Below are positions 22,307 to 32,422 of a stretch of DNA of 64,000 bases, one piece after another. A program made the translations under genes and the position numbers. The notes under the pieces were generated by a model. It worked only from the letters and a program-made list of their open reading frames with translations. It made no database searches and had not been told where the DNA came from. The DNA lies in contig NZ_FPBO01000037.1 in assembly GCF_900116645.1 (NCBI RefSeq), positions 1 to 64,000 of the forward strand, read 5' to 3'. How positions within the stretch are numbered: position 1 is the stretch's first letter; each line of letters opens with the position of its first letter. This DNA is from Pseudoduganella namucuonensis. GTDB taxonomy: Bacteria > Pseudomonadota > Gammaproteobacteria > Burkholderiales > Burkholderiaceae_D.

Positions 22307-24844
22307 ATGCACCGCACCACCACCATCGCGCTGGCATCCAGCCTGCTTACACTGGCAGCATTGAGCGCGCCTGCGACCCTTTGCCTGGCCGCGATGAACC
22401 CCGCGGTTCGCGCTCAATCCGCCGACACAGCGTCTCCCACGTCTTTGCGGCACACCCTCTCGCTGGACGAGGGATGGCGGTTCCACCTCGGCGACATTGC
22501 GCGCGATTCGTTTGCCGGCGGCCAGGGCGTCAATCTTTACGCGCCGGACATCACCTACCAAGGCGCGAAGGCCGGGAGCGTCTGGGGCGCGGCGGCGCGC
22601 GGATATGACGACAAGCGTTGGAAGCTGGTGGACCTGCCACACGACTGGGTCGTCGAACAGCCCTTCGACGAGAAGGCGCTCAAGCAGCAAGGCTATCGCC
22701 CCCGCGGCATCGCGTGGTACCGGCGCACGTTCAAACTGCCCGCCTCTGATCGCGGCAAGAACATCGAGCTGCAATTCGACGGCGTGGCGACACACAGCAC
22801 GGTGTATTTCAATGGCAACGAGGTTCATCACAACTGGAGCGGCTACTCCTCGTTCCAGATCAATCTCACGCCGATGGCGCGCTACGGCGACGACGGCATC
22901 AACACCATCGCGGTGCGGGTGGACGCCGAGGACACCGAGGGCTGGTGGTATGAAGGCGGCGGCATCTATCGCCACACCTGGCTCGTCAAACGCAGCCCGG
23001 TCCACGTCGCCACCGACGGCGTCTACGCCAACCCCGTCAAGACCGCCAATGGAGGGTGGGTGATCCCCGCCGAGGTCACGCTGGCCAATACCGGCCCCGG
23101 CGCGGCCTCGGCCTCGGTGGACGTCGGGGTTTTTGATGCCGCGGGCCGTCGGGTCGCGGGCGCCCGCTCCGCGCCGGTGAACATCGTTGCCCAGGGCGAC
23201 GCCGTGGCGAAAGTCGCCGTCCCGGTGGCGAAGCCGAAGCTCTGGTCTGTGGATGAACCGAATCTCTACACGGTGCGCACGACCGTGCTGCGCGACGGCA
23301 AGCCGGTGGACTCCGTGGACACCACCAGCGGGTTCCGCACGATCCGCTTCGACGCGCGGAAGGGATTTTTCCTCAACGACCAGCCGCTCAAGCTCAAGGG
23401 CACCAGCAATCACCAGGATCACGCGGGCGTCGGCGTTGCTGTGCCGGATTCGATCTGGGACTTCCGCGTGCGCAAATTGAAGGAGATGGGCTCGAACGCC
23501 TACCGCACCGCGCACAACCCACCGGCCAAGGAGTTGCTCGACGCCGCGGACCGCCACGGCATGCTCGTGATGGACGAGACCAGGCACTTCAACGCCTCTC
23601 CGGAATATCTGAAGCAACTCCAGTGGCTGGTGCGCCGCGACCGCAACCACCCCAGCGTGATCATGTGGAGCCTGTTCAACGAGGAAGGGCTCCAGGTCAA
23701 CGAAGAGGGCATGGAGATCACGCGTGTGATGAACGCGGTGGTCAAGCAACTCGACACCACCCGGCCCACCACTGGCGCGCAGAACAAGGGACAACTGGGC
23801 CCGGACGGCAAGGTGAACCCAAAGAACGCCGCGCATAGCGTGGACGTGGTCGGAATCAACTACCAGAGCGACGAATACGACAAGATTCGCGCGGCCTATC
23901 CCGACAAGCCCATCGTCAGCACGGAGGACACCTCCCAGGTCATGACGCGAGGGGAATACACCACCGATTGGGCGAAGGTCGTGGCCTCCTACGATGATGT
24001 CTATCCGGGTTGGGCGGCGACCAGCAACGCCCGCAACTCTTGGGAGGCGATCTCCAAGCAGACGTCCTTTGCCGGTGGCTTCTCCTGGACGGGCTTTGCC
24101 TACCGCGGCGAACCCACGCCCTACGGATGGCCGTCCGCAAGCTCCCACTTTGGCGCTCTCGATCTCTGCGGCTTCCCCAAGACCGAGTTCCACGTCCGGC
24201 AGGCGCTCTGGGTGAAGGACAAGCCGGTGCTGACCTTGGTGCCGCATTGGAACTGGCCGGGCAAGAATGGCCAGAATATCAAGGTGTTGGCGCCGACGAA
24301 CGGCGACACGGTGGCGCTTTTCCTCAACGGCAAACTCATCGAGGAAAAGAAGGCAGATCCCTTCCAGATGGTGGAGTGGCAGGTGCCCTACGCGCCGGGC
24401 CGGCTCGAAGCCGTCGCGAAGAAGAATGGACGCGAAGTGGCGCGTTTCGCCGTGGAAACCACCGGCGAGCCCGTGGCGCTGCGCCTCACGCCGGACCGCA
24501 AGGCGCTGGCCGGTGATGGCCGCGACGCGGTCCCGGTGACTGTCGAGGCCATCGACGCGCAAGGCCGATCCGTGCCGACCGCGAACCTCCCCGTTTCGCT
24601 CGAACTCAGCGGCCCGGGCGCGAACATCGGCGTCGGCAATGGCGACCCGAACAGCCACGCGCCGGAGAAAGGCGACAAGGTCACGATCTACAACGGCCTG
24701 GCCCAAGTCATCCTCCAAAGCCAGCGCGCCGGTTCGGGCAACCTTGTCCTGCGCGCCACGTCGGCCGGCCTGCAGCCCGCCGAAACCACGATCAACGTCC
24801 GGGCCGTGCCCGCGCTCCCGTCCGTTCCGGTCGTGGCGCAATAG
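22307..24844 (+). CDS. Exported glycoside hydrolase family 2, beta-galactosidase-like
   Basis: The 845-aa protein (ATG 22307, GAGGA nine bases upstream; GTG 22301 is an alternative) has a Sec signal peptide ending near TLCLA. A sugar-binding jelly roll (about 45-210), an immunoglobulin-like domain and a TIM barrel follow. The acid/base is the Glu pair in WSLFNEEG (about residue 462) and the nucleophile is probably the Glu in VSTED (about 538). A C-terminal region of about 200 residues with Ig-like repeats resembles bacterial beta-galactosidases of the GH2 SUF type. It sits with an alpha-fucosidase and an alpha-galactosidase, suggesting attack on galactosylated plant glycans. Confidence 0.85.
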   Translation: MHRTTTIALASSLLTLAALSAPATLCLAAMNPAVRAQSADTASPTSLRHTLSLDEGWRFHLGDIARDSFAGGQGVNLYAPDITYQGAKAGSVWGAAARGYDDKRWKLVDLPHDWVVEQPFDEKALKQQGYRPRGIAWYRRTFKLPASDRGKNIELQFDGVATHSTVYFNGNEVHHNWSGYSSFQINLTPMARYGDDGINTIAVRVDAEDTEGWWYEGGGIYRHTWLVKRSPVHVATDGVYANPVKTANGGWVIPAEVTLANTGPGAASASVDVGVFDAAGRRVAGARSAPVNIVAQGDAVAKVAVPVAKPKLWSVDEPNLYTVRTTVLRDGKPVDSVDTTSGFRTIRFDARKGFFLNDQPLKLKGTSNHQDHAGVGVAVPDSIWDFRVRKLKEMGSNAYRTAHNPPAKELLDAADRHGMLVMDETRHFNASPEYLKQLQWLVRRDRNHPSVIMWSLFNEEGLQVNEEGMEITRVMNAVVKQLDTTRPTTGAQNKGQLGPDGKVNPKNAAHSVDVVGINYQSDEYDKIRAAYPDKPIVSTEDTSQVMTRGEYTTDWAKVVASYDDVYPGWAATSNARNSWEAISKQTSFAGGFSWTGFAYRGEPTPYGWPSASSHFGALDLCGFPKTEFHVRQALWVKDKPVLTLVPHWNWPGKNGQNIKVLAPTNGDTVALFLNGKLIEEKKADPFQMVEWQVPYAPGRLEAVAKKNGREVARFAVETTGEPVALRLTPDRKALAGDGRDAVPVTVEAIDAQGRSVPTANLPVSLELSGPGANIGVGNGDPNSHAPEKGDKVTIYNGLAQVILQSQRAGSGNLVLRATSAGLQPAETTINVRAVPALPSVPVVAQ

Positions 24845-24911
24845 CCACCGGCCCTTTTCTAATATTGCCTTACCAACTTACCACCTTGATAAAGAAATCG
24901 GAGACAACTCG

Positions 24912-26471
24912 ATGACCATCAGCATCCTTCAACGCGGAATGTTATTTGGCCTGCTGGCTTGCTGCCTGGCGCCATCGCGCGCGGCTGAATATGTACCGCC
25001 GCAACAGCCAGGCAAGTTTAACGCCACACCCGCATCCCTGAAGCAATACCGCGCCCCGGACTGGTTCCGCGACGCGAAATTCGGCATCTGGTCGCATTGG
25101 GGGCCGCAAGCCGTGCCGCGCGCCGGCGACTGGTATGCTCGCAATATGTATATCGAAGGCACGCATCAGTATCAGCACCACCTGCGGCAGTACGGTCATC
25201 CGTCCCAGTTTGGCTACAAGGACATCATTCCTTTGTGGAAGGCCGAACGCTTCGATCCTGATGCGCTGATGGCTCTGTACGTGAAGGCGGGCGCGAGGTA
25301 TTTCGTCAGCATGGGTGTCCACCACGACAATTTCGATTTGTGGAATTCGCGCCATCACAGCTGGAACGCCGTCAACATGGGGCCGCGTCGCGACATCGTC
25401 GGCGCCTGGCAGCGGGCCGCGCAAAAAGCTGGCTTGCCATTCGGCGTGTCCGAGCATCTGGGCGCCAGCTTTGGCTGGTTCGCCTCCAGCCACGGCCATG
25501 ACAAGAGCGGGCCCATGGTCGGCGTGCCGTATGACGGCGCAAATCCCTCGTTCCAGGAACTCTATCATTCCGACAACGAAGCCTACCTGTCGATGTCGAT
25601 TTATGGGAACAATTGGTACACGACCCATCCGGCCTGGCATCAAGAATGGTTCAGGCGCGTGAGCGATCTGCTCGACACCTATCATCCCGACTTGCTGTAT
25701 TCCGATGGCGGCATCCCCTTTGGTGTGGTCGGCCGCACCCTGCTGGCGAACTATTACAATGCCAACATGGCGGCGAACGGCGGCCGGCTGACCGCAGTGT
25801 ACAACCACAAGGACGGCGGCGAATTCATTGCCGAGGCGGGCGTGCAGGATGTGGAGCGCGGCGTGTTAAAAGGCATCAATCCCTTGCCGTGGCAAACCGA
25901 CACCTCCATCGGCGACTGGTTTTATAGCGAAGGCTACCAGTACAAGCCGACCAGCGAGATCATTCATATGCTGGCCGACATCGTCAGCAAAAACGGTAAC
26001 CTGCTGCTCAATGTGGTGCAGTATCCGGATGGCAGCCTGCCGCCGGAACCACGCAAGTTCCTGGAGGAGATGGCGGTCTGGATCGGCATCAACGGCGAGG
26101 CGATCTATGGGACCCGCCCATGGAAAGTGTTCGGCGAAGGACCGACCGAGGCGGCCGTCGGCGCAATGAAGGAAGGCACGAAATACACGCCGCAGGATAT
26201 CCGCTTCACCGCCAAGGGCGACGCGGTGTATGCCATCACGCTCGGTGTACCGGACGAGCAGGTGGTGATCCAGTCGCTGGGCAAGCGCGCCGGCCATGTC
26301 AGCGGACCGATAAGCGCCGTGTATCTGCTGGGCAGCAAGGCACCGTTGAAGTGGACCCAGCGCGACGATGCGCTGGTGGTTTCGCTGCCGCCGCGGATCC
26401 CCACGGCGCATGCGTCGGCCTTGAAGATCGTAATGAAAGACGCCCAAATAGCAAGTGCAACACCACGGTGA
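24912..26471 (+). CDS. Exported alpha-L-fucosidase (GH29)
   Basis: The start at ATG 24912 (GGAG about nine bases upstream) gives 519 aa with an N-terminal export signal; GLLAC around residue 16 could be a lipobox. The catalytic barrel shows FGIWSHWGP (about 53-61), HHDNFDLWNS (about 138-147) and LLYSDGG (about 260-266), whose Asp is the GH29 nucleophile. The enzyme releases alpha-linked L-fucose from oligosaccharides. It lies 67 bp after the GH2 gene in the same direction, so both are probably cotranscribed. Confidence 0.88.
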   Translation: MTISILQRGMLFGLLACCLAPSRAAEYVPPQQPGKFNATPASLKQYRAPDWFRDAKFGIWSHWGPQAVPRAGDWYARNMYIEGTHQYQHHLRQYGHPSQFGYKDIIPLWKAERFDPDALMALYVKAGARYFVSMGVHHDNFDLWNSRHHSWNAVNMGPRRDIVGAWQRAAQKAGLPFGVSEHLGASFGWFASSHGHDKSGPMVGVPYDGANPSFQELYHSDNEAYLSMSIYGNNWYTTHPAWHQEWFRRVSDLLDTYHPDLLYSDGGIPFGVVGRTLLANYYNANMAANGGRLTAVYNHKDGGEFIAEAGVQDVERGVLKGINPLPWQTDTSIGDWFYSEGYQYKPTSEIIHMLADIVSKNGNLLLNVVQYPDGSLPPEPRKFLEEMAVWIGINGEAIYGTRPWKVFGEGPTEAAVGAMKEGTKYTPQDIRFTAKGDAVYAITLGVPDEQVVIQSLGKRAGHVSGPISAVYLLGSKAPLKWTQRDDALVVSLPPRIPTAHASALKIVMKDAQIASATPR

Positions 26472-26698
26472 TTTGCGTCGATGGGGACGCGTGTGCGCAG
26501 CAGACTCCCGGCCGCGTTTTCCTCAAACCGGCTCGCCTCCTCGATGCGCGCTCCCCCGGCCCAGCTCCCGAAGCGTTGCGGTGACAGCCTTGGCAACCAG
26601 CAACATTTTCAGTGTTTCGAATGCAATGTTATTTAAAAAATATCCACGTATAATCCAGGGGCTGCAAATCAACCCACCTACTACATTTCGGAGAAATC

Positions 26699-27250
26699 GT
26701 GAAAAGAAAACTGATCGTTGCCCTGTGCACGGCCCTCGGCCTTGCGCCCGTCGCCGCCTACGCCGAGGATACCTATGCTGGCATCAATCTCGGCCGCGCG
26801 AAGCAGAAGGTGGACGCCAGCATCCTGAGCTCATCCGACGACACCACCGCCGTCAAGGTGTACACCGGCTACCGTTACGACGGTGTCTTCGGCGTGGAAG
26901 CGGGCTACGTGCAACATGGCCGGGCCAGTCTGCCTCTGTCGGGCACCATTCTGACCGCCAAGCCCCGCTCCCTCTACGTCGCGGGAACGGCCACCGCGCC
27001 CTTGACTCAACAGCTGGCGGCGTTCGGCAAACTGGGCGCGAGCTTCAACCGCGCCAAATTCACCAACTTCGGCGCCAACGGGCGTTCGGAAAGCAAGACC
27101 ACCGCGCTGATAGGCGCAGGCCTGACCTACGCGGTGACTCCGGTGGTTTCAGGCGTGCTTGAGTACGAGCATTTCGGCAAAGTGGTTGATGAGGGGGCCT
27201 TGAACCTCAAGTCCCGCATCATCTCGGCCGGGGTACGCGTGACTTTCTAA
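26699..27250 (+). CDS. Small outer-membrane beta-barrel protein (183 aa)
   Basis: GTG 26699 has GGAG a few bases upstream. A signal peptide (MKRKLIVALCTALGLAPVAA) is followed by about 160 residues of alternating hydrophobic strands with YAGINLGRAKQK at the mature start. The C-terminus GVRVTF ends in Phe, the BAM recognition signature. This is an OmpA/OmpW-like eight-stranded barrel of unknown role. It lies between glycoside hydrolase genes but has its own 227-bp upstream gap, in which no other gene is visible. Confidence 0.75.
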   Translation: MKRKLIVALCTALGLAPVAAYAEDTYAGINLGRAKQKVDASILSSSDDTTAVKVYTGYRYDGVFGVEAGYVQHGRASLPLSGTILTAKPRSLYVAGTATAPLTQQLAAFGKLGASFNRAKFTNFGANGRSESKTTALIGAGLTYAVTPVVSGVLEYEHFGKVVDEGALNLKSRIISAGVRVTF

Positions 27251-28611
27251 GCCGCGAGGCGCAGCATCGCCGAACCATGCGGCGCGAGCGTCTGGCGGAT
27301 GGCGCCGCGTGCCGGCGCCAGATCCTTGCGCATCCACAGATCGCGCAGCGCGACGGTCTTGTCGCCCAGGTTCAGGCGCGACAGGTCGAACACGATTTCC
27401 ACCGGCGTGTCCTGCGTGTTGAACAGCGCGAGGTACTGGCCCCCGTTGGCGCCGTTGGGACGCGCGCTCCAGATGCGCGTGCCCGCATCGGCCCGGTGCG
27501 GCTGGTTTCCATGGCTCTTCTGGTTCACCGCCAGCACTTCCGGATTGGTCAGCAAGGCCAGCGTCTTCGCGTCCAGGTGCCTCAAGTCGCCACCCATGAT
27601 GAGCGGCGAGCGCGCGATGGACCATAGCGTCATCAGCGTCTGCTGCTCGTCCGGCGTCAGGTTGGTGTCGCGATTGCCCAGCGCGAGACGGCCCAGGGGC
27701 AGCATGTCGGCGTCGGGCCAGGCGTTTTCGCCCATGTGGGGATTCCAGTCCTCCAGGCGCTGGAACTGCTCCTTCAGCATCTTCCATTCGTCCCAGAAGT
27801 CGTCGGAGATGCGCCACATCTGCGCGTAGTGCGGCACATGGCTGGCCCATTTGAGGTCGGTTTCGCCGGGCGACAGGCTCAGCGTGATGGCGCGCCCGGA
27901 CGCCTGGATGGCCTTGTGCGCGGCCTCGATCTCGCGCCAGTTCTTGTCATACGGGCGCGACAGGTCGTCCATCTTGATGAAGTCGACGCCCCACGACGCG
28001 TACATCTTGAAGATGGAGTTGTAGTATTCCTGCGCGCCCGGCTTGGTCATGTCGACGCCATACATGTCGCCGTTCCAGGTGCAGATGGAACCGGTGTCGG
28101 CGATATCCTGCGCGCGGAAACGCGAGCCCAGGATCGGCGTGTTCATCCGCACCGCCTGGCGCGGAATGCCGCGCATGATGTGGATGCCGAACTTCATGCC
28201 CATGCGATGGATCTGCTCGGCCAGGGCCTTGAAACCGGCGCCGTTTTTCGCCGATGGAAACCGGTTCGGCGCGGGCAACAGGCGGCCGTATTCGTCCATC
28301 GTCAACTCGGCGTCCTTGCGGTATTCGTAGCCGTTGGCGTTCGGCTCGTACCACTGGATGTCCACCGTGAAGACGTTGTAGCCGGACGGCAGCAACTGCC
28401 GCGCCATGATGCGCGCGTTCTCCAGCGACTGCGCCTCGGTGATGGTGGTGGCGAAGGAGTTCCAGCTGTTCCATCCCATCGGCGGGGTGGGAGCCAGCGG
28501 CGCCCTGCCTCCGCTCACGGTTTGCGGCGTCGCCGCCGACGCCACCCTGGGCAATAATGCGGCGGCGGCTATGGAGGCGGCGAGAAGATGGCGGCGGTGT
28601 GAATTGATCAT
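27247..28611 (-). CDS. Exported alpha-galactosidase (GH27)
   Basis: ATG 28611 is chosen because it gives a proper export signal with a twin-arginine motif (SHRRHLLAASIAAAALLPRV); 454 aa. The GH27 barrel starts at TPPMGWNSWNSF (about 42-53). The catalytic nucleophile is the first Asp of DFIKMDD and the acid/base is in RISDDFWDEW. It removes terminal alpha-galactose from oligosaccharides or galactomannan. It is convergent with the barrel-protein gene, overlapping it by 4 bp at the 3' ends. Confidence 0.88.
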   Translation of the reverse strand: MINSHRRHLLAASIAAAALLPRVASAATPQTVSGGRAPLAPTPPMGWNSWNSFATTITEAQSLENARIMARQLLPSGYNVFTVDIQWYEPNANGYEYRKDAELTMDEYGRLLPAPNRFPSAKNGAGFKALAEQIHRMGMKFGIHIMRGIPRQAVRMNTPILGSRFRAQDIADTGSICTWNGDMYGVDMTKPGAQEYYNSIFKMYASWGVDFIKMDDLSRPYDKNWREIEAAHKAIQASGRAITLSLSPGETDLKWASHVPHYAQMWRISDDFWDEWKMLKEQFQRLEDWNPHMGENAWPDADMLPLGRLALGNRDTNLTPDEQQTLMTLWSIARSPLIMGGDLRHLDAKTLALLTNPEVLAVNQKSHGNQPHRADAGTRIWSARPNGANGGQYLALFNTQDTPVEIVFDLSRLNLGDKTVALRDLWMRKDLAPARGAIRQTLAPHGSAMLRLAA

Positions 28612-28777
28612 GATATCCAGTGGCGGGAAAGGGAAAAAATCGCGTTTCTGCGCGGGCATCATAGCGCAGCTTTTTCCACTGTTATCGATGATTTATTCGT
28701 CCCCTCCAATGTCAAAATAGATATCGGGTAGGATCAATCGCCTCCGCCGCCTCCCCGGTAACGCGACCCCGGCCAGC

Positions 28778-29257
28778 CTATTGAATCGTCAATTGCTTGG
28801 CGCGGGCCGACTCGGCCTTCGGCAAGGTCAGTTTCAACACGCCGTCCTCGAACCTGGCCTGCGCGGCGTTGTCATCGACGTCGGACGGCAGGACGAAGCT
28901 GCGCGCGTATTTCCTGTAGGACCTCTCCGAATACACGACGTTGCCGCCCTCGCCCTGGGTCGCCTCCTGCTTCGATTCGCCCTCGATGGTCACGCGCCGC
29001 TGGTCGATGGCGACCTTGACGTCCTCCTTTTTCAAGCCGGGCAATTCCGCCTCGACCTCAAACCCCTGGTCGGTCTCCGACACGTTGAGGCGAGGACTGG
29101 TCGCGATGCCGCCCTCCTGGTCCGGCGGCATGGAATACCGGGCCAAGGGAGCGAAGAAGTTTTCCAGCATGGTTTCCACCATTCGACCGAACTGGTCTTC
29201 GATCGGGTTTGGACGGTACACCGACAGCGGTGCCTCGTTGCGTCTTACGATATTCAT
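28778..29257 (-). CDS. Small heat-shock protein Hsp20
   Basis: ATG 29257 has AGGAGG five bases upstream. The 159-aa protein has a short N-terminal arm and an alpha-crystallin domain from about residue 55 (SPRLNVSETDQGFEVEAELP) to 145, with the conserved ARFEDGVLKLTLPK (about 132-145) and a short LTIQ tail. It is an ATP-independent holdase that binds unfolding proteins. The gene appears monocistronic; a sigma-32 promoter is expected, but no clear match was found in the 195-bp upstream gap. Confidence 0.92.
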   Translation of the reverse strand: MNIVRRNEAPLSVYRPNPIEDQFGRMVETMLENFFAPLARYSMPPDQEGGIATSPRLNVSETDQGFEVEAELPGLKKEDVKVAIDQRRVTIEGESKQEATQGEGGNVVYSERSYRKYARSFVLPSDVDDNAAQARFEDGVLKLTLPKAESARAKQLTIQ

Positions 29258-29456
29258 CACTTCCTCCTATGGTTTCCATGAATGGCGGACTCGCCAACAA
29301 GACATTGGGATGCGGAGCGTCACAGCGGTGACGGGCCCCGACCGTGTTATGACACGCGAAACGACGCAATGTTGTCGGCCTCATCAGAAATTAAGGTATC
29401 CATGCCGGGGCGGGCTTGGGGGGACGCGGTTCGGCCCCGTTCCCGGCCCAGAAGGG

Positions 29457-29981
29457 CTAGCGGCCCGTAGCCAATCGCATGGTTTGTTCGAACAGCGCCG
29501 TGCCCGGGCGGGGTTGCGGCGCGCCGTGGGGCTGGAAGCCCTCGCGGACATAGAGGCGCGCGGCGGACGTGTCGCCGCAGGTGACGTCCAGCTGCACCAC
29601 CAGCGCCCTCCTCGACCGCGCCCAGGCGACGCTTTCCCGCAGCAGCGCGGCGGCCACCCCGTGGCCCCGGCATTCGGGCGCCACCCACATCTGGAACAGG
29701 TTGACGATGGCCGGATCGCCGGCGTCGACCTTGGCCCACAGCAGGCCCACCGGCGCGCCGCCGGATTCCGCGATCAGCGGACAGTCCTGGCCCGAGACCA
29801 CGGCCGCGGCCAGCCGCGCCGCCCACGCCTCCGGCGCGCGCACCTCTTCCGCGGCCAGCGTGCTGCCGAACGCCTCGGGCGACTCGGCGAGCGAGCGCAG
29901 CCGGATGTCGCGGTATGCCGGCCATTCGTGCGCCGCCAATTGCCGGATGGCGTAGCCGCCGTTTGCTTCTTTCTCCGTCAT
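29457..29981 (-). CDS. GNAT N-acetyltransferase
   Basis: The 174-aa protein has the GNAT fold. The acetyl-CoA loop is QMWVAPECRGHGVAAALL (about 96-113, Q/RxxGxG/A type), with a preceding strand pair and a C-terminal SAARLYVREGFQPHG. The substrate is unknown. The ATG overlaps the stop of the upstream acetyltransferase (ATGA, 29978-29981), so the two are translationally coupled. Confidence 0.85.
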   Translation of the reverse strand: MTEKEANGGYAIRQLAAHEWPAYRDIRLRSLAESPEAFGSTLAAEEVRAPEAWAARLAAAVVSGQDCPLIAESGGAPVGLLWAKVDAGDPAIVNLFQMWVAPECRGHGVAAALLRESVAWARSRRALVVQLDVTCGDTSAARLYVREGFQPHGAPQPRPGTALFEQTMRLATGR

Positions 29982-30535
29982 CGAAGTGCCCTTGTTTTTT
30001 CACAATCGTCGAGCGCCATCGCGTCCCGGCGGTAATGCAATGTCGCGATATGTCCATGGCCGCCCATCCTGCGATGGGACCCGAGGCCGGCGAACACGAA
30101 TCCGCACTTTTCCAGGATACGGCGCGAGGCCACGTTGTCGCGCACCACGTGGGTTTCGATTCGCTTCATGCCGAGCAGTGCCGGGAGCCGCGGCACGCAT
30201 GCGGCCACCATTTCATAGCCCAGCCCCTGGACCCAGAACCGCGGCGCGACAAAATAGGCCAGGTGGCATGCCAAATGGTCCCGTGTAACGACCACACATC
30301 CCGTCAATTCGCCATCCACGCGCCGGTGCGCCGCGACGCCGAAGCGTCCCTCGTGGCGCCAGCTGTCCGCCGAGGTCTTCCAGGACGCGCTGTCCAAGGC
30401 GAGCATACGCGCATCGGGCCGTCCGATATAGAACGGCTGGTGGACGCGCTCGTCCGAGAGGATTTCCGCCAGTTTCGGCGCCGTCGCCGCGCCGCATGGA
30501 GTCAATACGAGTTGCGGCGTTTGAATGGGAAACAT
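29978..30535 (-). CDS. GNAT acetyltransferase, RimJ/RimL-like
   Basis: Start ATG 30535 places the typical opening strand TPQLVLTPC at residue 6; the frame further upstream is low-complexity. The 185-aa protein shows the RimJ/L pattern: FVAPRFWVQGLGYEM (acetyl-CoA loop, about 96-110) and the VVRDNVASRRILEKCGF motif (about 130-146). Such enzymes acetylate protein N-termini or antibiotics. It is coupled to the following GNAT gene. Confidence 0.82.
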   Translation of the reverse strand: MFPIQTPQLVLTPCGAATAPKLAEILSDERVHQPFYIGRPDARMLALDSASWKTSADSWRHEGRFGVAAHRRVDGELTGCVVVTRDHLACHLAYFVAPRFWVQGLGYEMVAACVPRLPALLGMKRIETHVVRDNVASRRILEKCGFVFAGLGSHRRMGGHGHIATLHYRRDAMALDDCEKTRALR

Positions 30536-30694
30536 GATTGGAACGGATTCATTGGTCTCCGTGGCCACGCGCAGCTCGCCATCCGCCGCCACCGCCGCTC
30601 CGTGCCGTGCTTTTCGCCGCCATCCTGCCTCCATTTCAATCGTTGGGAGGGTGGCCGCCGGACAGTGCCTTGCCGGGCGGCCGCCGCGATACAC

Positions 30695-32422
30695 TTATTT
30701 CTTTTCCGGCGCCGGTTCGGCCGGCGGGGTTTCCTCGAACTGCGGCAACTGGAACTCCGGCTCCGCCGCCGGCTGGCTTTCGTTGCCGGCCGGCTGCTCG
30801 ATCATCAGCCCGGCGGGAGGGCCGTCGGACGCGGTGCCCTTGTCGAGGAACATGGTCACCGTTTGCGGGAAGGCCGCCACCAGCAGCACCATCACCATCT
30901 GCAGGCCCACCCATGGCAAGGCGCCCCAGTAGATGTCCGAGCTCTTCACTTCCTTGGGCGCCACGCCGCGCAGGTAGAACAGCGCGAAGCCGAACGGCGG
31001 GTGCATGAAGGAGGTCTGCATGTTCACGCACAGCATCACGCCGAACCAGACCAGCGCCGCCGAAGCGGCCGCCTCCGGGCTGCCCATCATCGGCTCCAGC
31101 TCAGGCGCCAGGATCTTCTGCGCCACCGGCGCCAGCATCGGCACCACGATGAAGGCGATCTCGAAGAAGTCCAGGAAGAAGGCCAGGAAGAACACGAACA
31201 GGTTGACGACCAGCAGGAAGCCGATCCAGCCGCCGGGGATGCCGGTGAACAGGTGCTCGACCCAGCGGCCGCCGTCCACGCCCTGGAACACCACCGAGAA
31301 GCAGGTCGAGCCGATCAGGATGAACACCACCATCGCCGTCAGGCGCATGGTGGACTGGTAGCTCAGCACGATCAGCTCGCGCAGCGGCTTGATGCGGCTG
31401 GCCCGCACCAGCAGCCAGGTGACGGCCACGTACAGCAACGCCAGCGCGGCCTGCACGAAGGGCTTGGCGACCGGCGCCAGGCCGGTGGTCTTTTCGTAGT
31501 AGAAGGCGCCGATCAGCGCGGCCACGGCCATGGCCGCCATGCCGACGCGGAACACGATGCGGTCGCGCGCGCTGAATTCCTCATGGCGTATCACCGCCAG
31601 CACCACCGCGCCCAGCGCGCCCATGGCGCCGGACTCGGTCGGCGTGGCGATGCCCAGCATCATCGTTCCCAGCACCATGAAGATCAAGACCGCCGCCGGC
31701 ACGATGCCGCGCAGGCACTGGCGCCACAAGGCCCAGCCCACCTTGGCCTGGTCGGTTTGCGGCGCGGCCGGCAGCCAGTCCGGACGGATGCGCGACAGGA
31801 TGAAGGTGTACAGCGCGAACAGGCCGATCTGCACGATCGACGGGCCCCAAGCGCCCAGGTACATGCTGCCCACGTCCGCGCTGGCGGTCTGGGTTTTCAG
31901 CTGGTCGGCCAGCACCACCAGGACCAGCGACGGCGGCACCAGTTGCGTGATCGTGCCGGACGCGGCCAGCACGCCGGTGGCGTAGCGCATGTGGTAGCCG
32001 TAACGCATCATCACCGGCAGCGAAATCATGGCCATGGCGATCACCTGCGCCGCCACCGTGCCGGTGATGGCGCCCAGGATGAAGCCGACGATGATCACCG
32101 AATAGCCCAGGCCGCCGCGGATGCGGCCGAACAGCTGGCCCATGGAGTCCAGCATGTCCTCGGCCAGCCGGCATTTCTCCAGCACCGCGCCCATGAAGGT
32201 GAAGAAGGGAATGGCCAGCAGCAGGTCGTTGGCCAGCACGCTGCCGAAGATGCGCTGCGGCACCGCCTGCATGAAGGGGATCGTGAAATAACCGTGGTGG
32301 ATCGAGATCAAGCCGAAGAACAGCCCCACCGCCAGCAGTGAAAAGGCGACCGGGAAACCGACCAGCATGAAGACAACCAAACCGCCGAACATCACCGGCG
32401 GCATCAACTCGAGTGGAATCAT
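30695..32422 (-). CDS. dctM: TRAP transporter large permease (DctM type)
   Basis: The 575-aa, very hydrophobic protein has about 12-14 membrane helices. It is longer than classic DctM (about 430 aa) and fits the mannitol/chloroaromatic subgroup with an inserted helix pair. The soluble C-terminus is Pro/Glu/Ala-rich. With DctQ it forms the sodium-driven membrane part of a tripartite importer for organic or sugar acids. The gene overlaps dctQ (ATGA, 32419-32422). Confidence 0.88.
   Translation of the reverse strand: MIPLELMPPVMFGGLVVFMLVGFPVAFSLLAVGLFFGLISIHHGYFTIPFMQAVPQRIFGSVLANDLLLAIPFFTFMGAVLEKCRLAEDMLDSMGQLFGRIRGGLGYSVIIVGFILGAITGTVAAQVIAMAMISLPVMMRYGYHMRYATGVLAASGTITQLVPPSLVLVVLADQLKTQTASADVGSMYLGAWGPSIVQIGLFALYTFILSRIRPDWLPAAPQTDQAKVGWALWRQCLRGIVPAAVLIFMVLGTMMLGIATPTESGAMGALGAVVLAVIRHEEFSARDRIVFRVGMAAMAVAALIGAFYYEKTTGLAPVAKPFVQAALALLYVAVTWLLVRASRIKPLRELIVLSYQSTMRLTAMVVFILIGSTCFSVVFQGVDGGRWVEHLFTGIPGGWIGFLLVVNLFVFFLAFFLDFFEIAFIVVPMLAPVAQKILAPELEPMMGSPEAAASAALVWFGVMLCVNMQTSFMHPPFGFALFYLRGVAPKEVKSSDIYWGALPWVGLQMVMVLLVAAFPQTVTMFLDKGTASDGPPAGLMIEQPAGNESQPAAEPEFQLPQFEETPPAEPAPEKK

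Noticed and set aside
22259..24841. Leftward frame antisense to the GH2 gene
   Set aside because: Val/His/Arg-rich with no domain; GH2 motifs are unequivocal on the plus strand.
29261..29456. Sigma-32 promoter before the Hsp20 gene
   Set aside because: CTTGTTG is seen upstream, but no properly spaced CCCCAT-type -10 element follows.
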